DNA of 17,262 nucleotides. It comes from Calditrichota bacterium. GTDB lineage: Bacteria; Zixibacteria; MSB-5A5; GN15; FEB-12. The DNA lies in assembly GCA_030641085.1 (NCBI GenBank), contig DAOWIC010000219.1, forward strand, positions 1 to 17,262. The letters are read 5' to 3'. The translations under genes and the position numbers were made by a program. Below the pieces are notes generated by a model. The model made no database searches. It saw only the letters and a program-made list of their open reading frames with translations, and was not told the DNA's origin. This document shows positions 1-7,244 of this stretch, in pieces (within the stretch, counting starts at the first letter, position 1; every line of letters starts with the position of its first letter).

Positions 1-81
1 ATTCATTGTCAGAGGTTAATATTCCGCTTCAAGAACACGATAACAACCGTTTTTTCGGGGAGAATCGACCGCATAAAAAAA

Positions 82-154
<73 letters not shown>

Positions 155-181
155 ATACAGTACGTGAAAATTCGAGTTGGC

Positions 182-209
182 AATTTAATACCTTATCGAC
201 TTATGTCAA
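182..209 (-). promoter_or_regulatory. Sigma-70-like promoter for tRNA-Phe
   Basis: The minus strand has a perfect -35 box TTGACA (204-209), a 16-bp spacer and a -10-like TAAATT (182-187, 4 of 6 matches to TATAAT). The tRNA 5' end lies about 20 nt past the expected start of transcription. It sits in the short gap between the membrane protein gene and the tRNA, so the tRNA can be transcribed on its own. Confidence 0.55.
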
Positions 210-216
210 CCTAAAT

Positions 217-600
217 TTAATGCCGCCGCAAAAGGTATTGTTTGGTGGAGGATGAAAACAGTGCGAAGAGCGCGATCATCGAGAATATCATCAGCACGAT
301 GTTCTCGTAGTGTGTATAGTTGAACAGCGCCAGGATGATCACCAGGGCATTGATGACGATCAGGCCATACCATCCCCATTTTTTCAACTCTTTGTAGGCA
401 AAGGCGAATGATATCAGAACAACACCGACCAGCAGACTCAGTATCGGCACCGTCATCTCCGAGTAGTTGCGGTCGAGAATGCCCAGGATTATCTGCACCC
501 CGCCGTAGAGAATGAAAATCCCCGAAAATATCAGACCGTACCAATAGGCGATTTTGAATGTTAGCGGCCTGTTTGTTTTTTCGTCAGTCATCTTTGACAT
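217..600 (-). CDS. Small four-helix membrane protein, function unknown
   Basis: This is a protein of 127 residues with a short polar N-terminus (MSKMTDEK) and four hydrophobic segments, at roughly residues 15-38, 50-70, 76-95 and 101-118. It ends in a basic tail (QYLLRRH). I do not recognise a family; it resembles generic small integral membrane proteins. The reading frame is open further upstream to 657, but that part would overlap the ROK kinase gene by about 50 bp and lacks a signal or hydrophobic stretch. I therefore chose the ATG at 598-600, just past the kinase stop codon; a second ATG at 589-591 is also possible. It is the last protein gene of the leftward hisS-kinase group before tRNA-Phe. 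The stop is TAA. A partly overlapping frame at 206-544 was discarded because it is rich in Arg/Asp/His and lacks the membrane pattern. Confidence 0.7.
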   Translation of the reverse strand: MSKMTDEKTNRPLTFKIAYWYGLIFSGIFILYGGVQIILGILDRNYSEMTVPILSLLVGVVLISFAFAYKELKKWGWYGLIVINALVIILALFNYTHYENIVLMIFSMIALFALFSSSTKQYLLRRH

Positions 601-607
601 CCATGCT

Positions 608-1579
608 TTAATGTTCCGCGTCGCCCAGGAGTCCGGCGCCGATAAACCCGGCGGCATTGCCCAGCGACGCTTTGACCACTCTTAAGTCGCTCACCGCTGA
701 TGAAAACGCCCGCTTCCTGATCTCGGCCGTCACCACCTCAAGGAATCCCGCGCCGCCGTCAATAATACCGCCTCCTACAACTACGACCTCGGGATTGAAA
801 ACGTTCACAATTCCGGACAGCCCGATCCCGAGATAAACCGCCGTATCCCTGATAACCTCGCCGGCAATTTCGTCGCCCTTTCTGGCGGCCGCGAAGAGTT
901 TCTTAATAGTCAGGTTTCCCAAGTCGCCCTCAAGCACTTCTTCTAGTCTCGGCGATAAGCCCTTGACTGTTTTCGCCTTGACGCCGTCAATCATTGCCTG
1001 CGAGGAGCAGTACATTTCAAGGCAACCTTTGTTGCCACAGTTGCATTTGGGTCCGTCGAAGTTGATCGTCATGTGACCCAGTTCGCCCGCGGAGGAACTG
1101 GCCCCGCGCATGACCCTGCCATCTATTATAACCCCGCCGCCGATACCGGTTCCAACCGTGACACAGATCGCTGACCGCGCCCCGGCTGCCGCTCCAAAAC
1201 GCGCCTCAGCCAGCGCCATGGCGTTGGCATCATTATCGACGTAGACCGGCGTGTTAAGCCGCTCACTCAGGGTGGCGCCGATTTCGGTTCCCTGCCAACC
1301 GTCGATGTTCGGGCAGGGGCCGATCACCCGACCGGTACGGTAGTCAACCGCTCCCGGCGAACCGACACCGACATATTTGATCGCGTAATCCTCTTCGGCC
1401 GCAAAATAGAGCAGGCGCTCGGCTATATTTGTGATCAGGTGCAAAAGTGGCCCGGCGCCCTTCTCGGCCATTGTCGGTCGGTGTTCGCGGTGTAAGATAT
1501 TCCCGTTGGAGTCGATAAGACCGAATTTGATATTTGTCCCGCCGATGTCGATACCGGCGTAAATCTTCTTGTCAGGCAT
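608..1579 (-). CDS. ROK-family sugar kinase (glucokinase-like)
   Basis: A 323-residue cytoplasmic kinase of normal ROK length that should phosphorylate a hexose such as glucose with ATP. The N-terminal phosphate-binding motif DIGGTNIK is at residues 11-18. The catalytic Asp is expected in NDAN (Asp117). The second phosphate loop VGTGIGGG is at 142-149. The ROK zinc site is complete: His169 of ELGH with Cys179, Cys181 and Cys186 of CNCGNKGCLE. A glycine-rich adenosine motif (VVVGGGI) follows near residue 265. All catalytic and zinc residues are present, so it is probably active. The exact substrate (glucose, N-acetylmannosamine, fructose) cannot be read from the sequence; the ELGH/CxCG pattern fits glucokinases well. 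It lies about 150 bp downstream of hisS in the same direction. The ATG at 1577-1579 has only a weak ribosome binding site. Confidence 0.92.
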   Translation of the reverse strand: MPDKKIYAGIDIGGTNIKFGLIDSNGNILHREHRPTMAEKGAGPLLHLITNIAERLLYFAAEEDYAIKYVGVGSPGAVDYRTGRVIGPCPNIDGWQGTEIGATLSERLNTPVYVDNDANAMALAEARFGAAAGARSAICVTVGTGIGGGVIIDGRVMRGASSSAGELGHMTINFDGPKCNCGNKGCLEMYCSSQAMIDGVKAKTVKGLSPRLEEVLEGDLGNLTIKKLFAAARKGDEIAGEVIRDTAVYLGIGLSGIVNVFNPEVVVVGGGIIDGGAGFLEVVTAEIRKRAFSSAVSDLRVVKASLGNAAGFIGAGLLGDAEH

Positions 1580-1732
1580 ACTAAATCAGTTCAGCTTCGC
1601 GTTACAAAATGTTACTCAGCCATTTCCCTTGTCTTCAGCCATGCATAAGAAATAACGGCGTTTTATACCCGGTGTCAAGGGCATACACATCCACCTCGCC
1701 CCCGTTTGTATCCCCTCCGATAACCCTGCCAA

Positions 1733-3166
1733 TTATCCCGGCAGGTGCTTCTTGAGAAAGTCGATCAGTTCACTCGACGGAATCGTTACCTGAATCTTCT
1801 CCGCCTTGAGCCATTCCTGTCGATCCGTTGTGCTGATCGCTTTTTCGCGTCCGGCCGCCAGGTTCTTCACCGTAACGGTGCCGTTTTCAAACTCGTTTGA
1901 ACCGGCGATCACCGCGAACGGAATTCCCGCCCGGTCGGCATACTTGATTTGTTTGGTCAGGTTCTTCGTGTCCCCGGAAAATATCTCCGATGGAATGCCC
2001 TCGTCGCGAAGTCGCCGCAGAAGTTCCAGGTAGTCGGTTAGACGCTCGGCATCCATCACCGTCACCAGCACTCTTGACGCCGCCTCCTTCAATTTCAGCG
2101 CCTTGAGTTCGATCAGGGCGGCCAGCAGCCGGTCGACACCGATCGACGACCCAACCGCCGGAATCGAGCGGCCAAGAAAACGGTCAACGAGATTATCGTA
2201 ACGACCGCCGGAAAAAACCGAGCCGAATTCGGGCAGATCGAGCAGGCTGGTCTCAAAGACCGGGCCGGTATAGTAACCGAGACCGCGGACAATAGTCAGG
2301 TCCACCTCCACTTTGGAGCGCTCGATATTCATCGCCGACAGGTAGCTGCCAATCGTGCGCAATTCGTTTATCCCCTCGCGGGAGGCGTCGATCCCACCGA
2401 GCAATTCTTCGGCCAGCAACAGCGGCTCCTTGTCCTTGTTCAGGGCCATATCGAGAAACTTCTCAAGCTGCGCGATCTGCGCCGGCTCGACATTCAGCCC
2501 CTTGATTTTGTCGCCCGATTCGTCAACCCGGCCCGCTCCCAGCTCTGCCACGACCGCTGCCCTCCCCTGCTTCTCCAGCTTGTCGATAACCCGCATGACA
2601 CCCTGTGCCTGATCGGAAGTGATACCGGCGTATTCTATCAGGCCGTTGAGAATCTTGCGATTGGAATAGCGCACCTTGAAATTCTTAATGCCGAGATGAT
2701 CAAAGGTCGTCACCATCGCGGCGATAATCTCAGCATCGGCCAGCAGGTTCTTCGTCCCGACAATATCGATATCACACTGCATAAACTCGCGGTATCGTCC
2801 CGGTCCGGGTTTATCCACTCGCCAGACATTGCCGTACTGATACCGGCGAAACGGCAGCGCCAAATTCGGATCGGCGGCCACATAGCGGGCCAGCGACAAC
2901 GTGAACTCATAGCGCAATGCCATATCGACCTCATCCGGCCCGGTAAACCCGAAAAGCTCCTTGAGCGAATCCTCGTTATAATGCGGGCCAAGCAGGGTCG
3001 CGGCGGACTCCAGCGACGCCGTCTGCAGCGGCAGGAAACCCATCAGGTCGAACACCTCGCGGATCCGCCCCAGCATTTCCTCGCGCGCCATTTGCTCCGA
3101 CGGCGGGTAGTCGCGAAAACCCTTAAGAACCTCCGGCCTGACTTTTTTCTTCTTATCTTTAGCCAT
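1733..3166 (-). CDS. hisS: Histidyl-tRNA synthetase, divergent alphaproteobacterial-like type
   Basis: A 477-residue class II aminoacyl-tRNA synthetase that charges tRNA-His. Visible parts are the N-terminal motif RPEVLKGFRDY (10-20), LRYEFTLSLARY (84-95) in place of the usual bacterial RPEGT motif, motif 2 with RRYQYGNVWR followed by KPGPGRYREFMQCD (107-132), the histidine-specific motif VRGLGYYTGPVFE (from 293), and motif 3 with SGGRYDNLVDRF and GSSIGVDRL. A C-terminal anticodon-binding domain starts near residue 365 (RVLVTVMDAERL). The KPGPGRYREFMQ motif 2 loop resembles the alphaproteobacterial HisRS as I recall it, and differs from the E. coli type. The catalytic Arg (R294) is kept; the common RGLDYY reads RGLGYY. 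The N-terminus is Lys-rich. An AGGA lies about 13 nt before the ATG. Confidence 0.95.
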   Translation of the reverse strand: MAKDKKKKVRPEVLKGFRDYPPSEQMAREEMLGRIREVFDLMGFLPLQTASLESAATLLGPHYNEDSLKELFGFTGPDEVDMALRYEFTLSLARYVAADPNLALPFRRYQYGNVWRVDKPGPGRYREFMQCDIDIVGTKNLLADAEIIAAMVTTFDHLGIKNFKVRYSNRKILNGLIEYAGITSDQAQGVMRVIDKLEKQGRAAVVAELGAGRVDESGDKIKGLNVEPAQIAQLEKFLDMALNKDKEPLLLAEELLGGIDASREGINELRTIGSYLSAMNIERSKVEVDLTIVRGLGYYTGPVFETSLLDLPEFGSVFSGGRYDNLVDRFLGRSIPAVGSSIGVDRLLAALIELKALKLKEAASRVLVTVMDAERLTDYLELLRRLRDEGIPSEIFSGDTKNLTKQIKYADRAGIPFAVIAGSNEFENGTVTVKNLAAGREKAISTTDRQEWLKAEKIQVTIPSSELIDFLKKHLPG

Positions 3167-3324
3167 AATAATTGTCCGTTCCTGCTTGTCTCTTTGCTTC
3201 GGTTGTCCAATTTAGAGCAATTTGAGGTGAAATGAAAAGTTTTTTTTACATCATCGGGATGCCGCCATTCTGCTCCCCAACGTGAACATTTACCCGGGGA
3301 ATTCGTCTATGATACCAAGCGCAC

Positions 3325-3353
3325 TTGCCTTTTGAGAACGGCGGCCCTATTTT
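3325..3353 (+). promoter_or_regulatory. Possible sigma-70 promoter for the C1B peptidase gene
   Basis: TTGCCT (3325-3330, 4 of 6), a 17-bp spacer and TATTTT (3348-3353, 4 of 6) lie about 30 bp before the ATG at 3382 in the 215-bp gap divergent from hisS. The optimal spacer and the position just before a good ribosome binding site (AAAGGA, 7 nt before the ATG) favour it, but both boxes are imperfect. Confidence 0.4.
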
Positions 3354-3381
3354 AGGCAAAACGAAGCGAAAGGAAACCCGG

Positions 3382-4800
3382 ATGAAGACCACACCCATTG
3401 CAGGCATCTTGGCAATGCTGCTCATCTTAGGCCTCTCTGTCGGCGTCGCCGCCGAGGATGGCACGATCGACCAGGATCTGCTGAAACACTTTGAAAAAAA
3501 ATTCGAGTCTCGCGGCGACCAGTCCGCCCTGATAAACGCCGTCACCAATAACGACCTCAGGCAGCTCAGTCTCAACCGGGAGCGGGTCATTGCCCATGAC
3601 AAACTGCTCGATCACAAGGTCAAGTCAACCGGTATTATCGACCAGAAAAGCAGCGGCCGCTGCTGGTTATTCGCCGGGGTCAACTGTCTCGCGCCGAAGA
3701 TCATGAAGGAGCTTGATCTTGATGATTTCGAACTCTCCGAATCGTACCTCGCGTTTTACGACAAGCTGGAAAAGGCGAACCTGTTTCTGGAGACGATGAT
3801 TGCCATGCGCGACCGGCCGGTGGACGACCGCTCGCTGAATGGGTATCTGGGCTGGATGTTTGGCGACGGTGGCTGGTTTCATTATTTCACTGACCTGCTG
3901 GACAAGTACGGCGCGGTGCCGCTATCAGCTATGCCGGAAAGCAAGCAATCCATGAAGACCGGGCGGGTTAACGAGCTTGGTAAGACTCTGCTGAGAAAAT
4001 ATACCGCCGAGTTGCGGCGGATGCACCAGCAGGGCCAAAGCGAAAAAGACCTCCGGGCACGCAAAGAAGAGATGCTGGCTGATATCTACCGCCTGCTCGT
4101 CTTCACATACGGCAAGCCGCCGAAAGAATTTACCTTCCGCTATGAAACCGAAGAGGACTCGGTCAAGGTGATCGCCGAAAAGCATTATACACCGAAGTCC
4201 TTCTACGATGAACTCCTGGGCGACGACCTGCCGGAATACGTCGCGCTGGTCAATAACCCGGCCAAGAAGATGGATCAACTCTTTGAGATGGAGGGCAGCC
4301 GCAATATTTTCGAACGGTCCGACTATACCGTGCTGAACCTGTCCGCCGACAAACTGGCCGAGTATACGCTGGCAGCGCTCCTGGATTCCCAGATAGTTTG
4401 GTTCGCCTGCGACGTGGGCCAGCAGAATTATCGCGACTCGGGCATCATGGCGCTTGATATATATGATTAGAACAACACGCTCGGCATAGATTTCAAAATG
4501 AGCAAGGCGGACCGGATCAGCTTCCAGGATATCTCCCCTTCGCACGCCATGGCAATAACCGGCGTGGACACTACCAACGACGGCCAGCCGATTAAGTGGC
4601 GGGTTGAAAACAGTTGGGGCACCAAGTACGGTGACAAGGGGATATGGTACATGTATAACGACTGGTTCAAAGAGTATGCGCTGGCGGTCGTGGTCGACAA
4701 GAGCCACCTGAGCGAAGATGATCTCGATAAACTGAAACAGAAACCGATTGTAATAGCCGACTGGGAACCATTCTTCCTGGCCCTGAGAAACCTGAAATAA
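3382..4800 (+). pseudogene. Exported C1B cysteine peptidase (bleomycin hydrolase/PepC-like) interrupted by in-frame TAG
   Basis: Read through the stop, the frame encodes 472 codons of a papain-fold aminopeptidase C/bleomycin hydrolase relative. The start ATG at 3382 follows AAAGGA by 7 nt and opens a signal peptide (MKTTPIAGILAMLLILGL, ending near AAED), so the protein is exported, unlike cytoplasmic PepC. The oxyanion Gln88 and nucleophile Cys94 lie in IDQKSSGRCWLFAG; His388 (SPSHAMAITG) and Asn410 (WRVENSWG) complete the triad. Codon 363 is TAG (4468-4470), between LDIYD and NNTLGIDF, where family members as I recall them have Tyr (DYD-Y). His388 and Asn410 come after it, so termination gives an inactive product. 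Both halves are well conserved in the same frame, so this is a very recent nonsense mutation, a base error or suppression. A GlcD-like oxidase gene starts 9 bp downstream. Confidence 0.85.
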
Positions 4801-4809
4801 TAATACTCG

Positions 4810-6177
4810 ATGCGCATGGACATACTTCAACGACTTTCGCAAATCCTTTCGCCGGACCGGGTGACCAGTCACCCGGATCAACTGGCGATCGTCGCCCGCG
4901 ATGAATCAACCCTGCCCGGCGTGACACCGCTGGCCCTGGCATGGGCAGCCAATGCCAACGAAATCAGCGCCGTGGTCCGCCTCTGCTGCGAGACCAAAAC
5001 CCCGCTAACTACACGGGGGGCTGGCAGCGCTCTGGAAGGCTCGACCATACCGAGCGACAACGGTATCGTGCTCGACCTCAGCCGCATGACCGAAGTGATC
5101 GATCTCTGGACCGATGACCTGCAGGTGAGGGTCGAACCGGGCATTATCTATGACGACCTGAACAATCGGCTCAAGAACGAGGGGCTTTTCTTCCCGCCTT
5201 CGCCGGGCGGATCGGGCGATGTCGCCACTATCGGCGGCATGGTCTCTACCAACGCCAGCGGCATCTACTCGGTCAAGTATGGCGGGACAAGAGAATATGT
5301 GCTCGAACTGGATATAATCACCGGCAGCGGTGAAATCATGAAGCTCGGCAACCGGGCGGTCAAACGGTCCAGCGGCTACAACCTGGTGGACCTGATCGCG
5401 GGATCGGAAGGCACGTTGGCGATTATCAGCGGTATCACGCTCAAACTAGCCGGACTTCCGGAGGGACGCCTGCAGTCGGCCTACAAATTCGACACCGAAC
5501 TTAACGCTGCCCGGGCGGTCTCGGAGATTCGCCGCTACGGCATCGATATCGCGGCGATTGAGTTCCTCGACCGCAAGACCATGCAGGCGCTCAATCTGCT
5601 CAAGGATTATGGCCTTGAGGAAGTCCCGGCGCTCTTTCTGGAATTCCACGGTCCGGACGAAGTCCTGCGATCGAACAACGAACTGGCCGAGTCGATCTGC
5701 GAAGAACTGGGCGGCAGCCCGCTTAAGCTGGCCGACGGCCAGCGGCCGTGGGAAATTCGCCATTACGCCACCGATGCTATCAAGCATCGCAGACCGGGCT
5801 ACGCCATCATCCGCAACGATGTCGCTTTCCCGATCTCAAAGCTGCCCGAGATCGTCGAATATTGCCACCAGCTTGGTGATCAGCATGGCATCATGGTACA
5901 TACCCTGGGGCATGTCGGTATGGGGCTCATTCACGCTCTCATTCTGGCCAATCCCGACAACGATGATGAGTGGAAGCGGGCGAACGAAATCAGTGACTTG
6001 ATAATCCGGAAAACGATTGAATTTGACGGTACAATCTCGGGTGAGCATGGTATCGGTATCGGCCATAAGAACCTGTTCGACCTCGAGCATGGTCCGGCGG
6101 TTGATCTGATGCGGAAAATTAAACGGCAGTTCGATCCGCACGGCATCCTCAATCCGGGCAAAATCTTCGACATGTAA
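4810..6177 (+). CDS. FAD-linked oxidase, GlcD/D-lactate dehydrogenase family
   Basis: A 455-residue flavoprotein of the glycolate oxidase subunit GlcD/D-2-hydroxyacid dehydrogenase family, expected to oxidise a D-2-hydroxy acid to a 2-oxo acid. The N-terminal PCMH FAD-binding domain spans about residues 35-215: TTRGAGSALEGSTIP (near 67-81), PPSPGGSGDVATIGGMVSTN (near 136-155), and KRSSGYNLVDLIAGSEGTL. The C-terminal FAD-oxidase domain ends with GEHGIGIGHK (411-420) and FDPHGILNPGKIF. The usual HxGDGNxH metal/substrate motif reads HVGMGLIH (368-375): both His and Glu412 are kept, but Asp and Asn are replaced, which may change the substrate. There is no signal peptide and no adjacent GlcE/GlcF or iron-sulfur partner. 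It starts 9 bp after the peptidase stop, so it is probably cotranscribed. No clear ribosome binding site; an ATG at 4816 is also possible. Confidence 0.9.
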   Translation: MRMDILQRLSQILSPDRVTSHPDQLAIVARDESTLPGVTPLALAWAANANEISAVVRLCCETKTPLTTRGAGSALEGSTIPSDNGIVLDLSRMTEVIDLWTDDLQVRVEPGIIYDDLNNRLKNEGLFFPPSPGGSGDVATIGGMVSTNASGIYSVKYGGTREYVLELDIITGSGEIMKLGNRAVKRSSGYNLVDLIAGSEGTLAIISGITLKLAGLPEGRLQSAYKFDTELNAARAVSEIRRYGIDIAAIEFLDRKTMQALNLLKDYGLEEVPALFLEFHGPDEVLRSNNELAESICEELGGSPLKLADGQRPWEIRHYATDAIKHRRPGYAIIRNDVAFPISKLPEIVEYCHQLGDQHGIMVHTLGHVGMGLIHALILANPDNDDEWKRANEISDLIIRKTIEFDGTISGEHGIGIGHKNLFDLEHGPAVDLMRKIKRQFDPHGILNPGKIFDM

Positions 6178-6427
6178 CGCCTTTATTGGCCAAGAGATAG
6201 GCGTCGCATATAAACTGTTACTTCATGCGCTAACCGCCCCGAGAAAACACTCCGAGCGATTTTGCTTTGTGGTCGGATCGTTGCGCCGGTATGCGTTTCT
6301 CTCACAGTGTGGAAGTCAGCCTCGTCCAAAATTGGCGGGCTTTCGGGCGGCATTGCATTTGAGTGAAAGCGAAGCACAATCGGACAGCGACAAAGGATGT
6401 CAAGTATAGCGCGAAATAGCTAAGGCC
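6178..6427. other. Intergenic region without a recognisable gene
   Basis: About 250 bp between the oxidase gene and the promoter of the DUF1573 pair. I see no credible coding frame, RNA gene or strong terminator hairpin here. Short GC-rich inverted segments occur (for example around 6332-6350), but none is followed by a T-run. Confidence 0.6.
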
Positions 6428-6456
6428 TTGACTAACTACTTGATGTTTAATATATT
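6428..6456 (+). promoter_or_regulatory. Sigma-70-like promoter of the DUF1573 pair
   Basis: TTGACT (6428-6433, 5 of 6) and TATATT (6451-6456, 5 of 6) are spaced by exactly 17 bp. Transcription would start near 6463, giving a leader of about 43 nt before the ATG at 6506. This is the strongest promoter match in the window, and it argues against starting the gene at the upstream TTG that overlaps the -35 box. Confidence 0.7.
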
Positions 6457-6505
6457 GCCAGTCTCTGGAACAAAAACAGGACAACAACAATATAAGAATG
6501 TGGTG

Positions 6506-7204
6506 ATGAAGTTTTCAGGTACAATTCTAACAGTTCTGGTGATTTCGGCTCTGGCTGTCGGCGGTGCAGTGGCGCAGCCAAAACTGGAAATCCCGGACAA
6601 CGGCTTTGAGTTCGGTTATATACCCCAGAACTCCTCGCTGAAGCACTATTACTGGTTTAAGTCGGTGGGCTCTGATACGTTGGTTATTAACGAAATAAAG
6701 ACCGGCTGCTCCTGTGTGCTGGTGCCGCTGGATTCCAAAGTGATTGCCCCCGGCGACAGTATGCGGGTGGGTATTTCCTGGAATGTCGGTCGGCGACTCG
6801 GGCGAATCGGGCGGTATCCGTACATCTTCACGAACGCCGGCGGCGATCCCCTTCAGGTGCTCCTTGAAGGCAATGCAGTACAGACTACCAACGAGCTTCA
6901 CCCGGTGGCATTCTCGCCGTTTAAATTCGAAGTTTCCGCTGTTGGCGAGAACTTGAATGACGAAATGAGGTTTAAGGTTAAAAACGACTCCGATGCGAGG
7001 ATTTCGATCACGCGCATATCCCCCGCGCCGGTGGAGTGCGAGGTCGAACTTCCGGAATCGGTTGGAGGCAACTCCGAGGCTACCGGAGCGGTTAAGGTTA
7101 GACCTGAATTTATCGATAAAGAGTTTGAATGCTCAATTACCGTTGAGCTGGACGATAAAGAGAAAACGCGGATTACGGTTCCAATCCGCAGAAAACTATA
7201 CTGA
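6506..7204 (+). CDS. Exported DUF1573 protein (Cys-containing paralogue)
   Basis: A 232-residue exported protein. A signal peptide (residues about 1-24, MKFSGTILTVLVISALAVGG, cleaved after a VAQ-like site) is followed by a DUF1573 immunoglobulin-like domain (about 25-125) with the typical pattern FEFGYIPQN, then EIKTGCSCVLVPLD, then VIAPGDS. The CxC pair is Cys68 and Cys70. A second beta-rich domain fills residues about 130-232 (FKVKNDS, VELPESV, PIRRKLY). DUF1573 proteins are widespread exported proteins without a settled function. The frame is open up to a TTG at 6428, but that overlaps the promoter and would bury the signal peptide, so the ATG at 6506 was chosen. The stop is TGA. A paralogue follows after 40 bp. 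The two align without gaps over the first 90 residues or so, indicating tandem duplication. Confidence 0.88.
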   Translation: MKFSGTILTVLVISALAVGGAVAQPKLEIPDNGFEFGYIPQNSSLKHYYWFKSVGSDTLVINEIKTGCSCVLVPLDSKVIAPGDSMRVGISWNVGRRLGRIGRYPYIFTNAGGDPLQVLLEGNAVQTTNELHPVAFSPFKFEVSAVGENLNDEMRFKVKNDSDARISITRISPAPVECEVELPESVGGNSEATGAVKVRPEFIDKEFECSITVELDDKEKTRITVPIRRKLY

Positions 7205-7244
7205 ACCAAAACAGACCTGACTGACAGGTTGAGGCGAGGAATAA

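Noticed and set aside
206..544. Open frame overlapping the four-helix membrane protein on the same strand
   Set aside because: Its composition is rich in Arg, Asp and His without a family pattern, and it overlaps a frame with clear membrane helices.
4468..4470. Pyrrolysine at the TAG codon
   Set aside because: The expected residue is Tyr in a C1 peptidase, a family not associated with pyrrolysine, and no pyl genes are visible. It is not excluded but has no support.
4498..4800. Separate 100-residue gene starting at ATG 4498
   Set aside because: It holds the His and Asn part of the C1 peptidase active site in the same frame as the upstream part, so it is the 3' piece of one gene.
3925..4881. 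Long open frame (318 codons) antisense to the C1B peptidase
   Set aside because: It lies opposite a gene with papain-family catalytic motifs and has no recognisable motif itself; it is a by-product of codon bias. The same applies to the long antisense frames at 10133-10873, 11164-11883 and 16222-16893.
6178..6427. Possible small RNA or terminator after the oxidase gene
   Set aside because: No hairpin followed by a T-run and no promoter-to-terminator unit could be found by eye.
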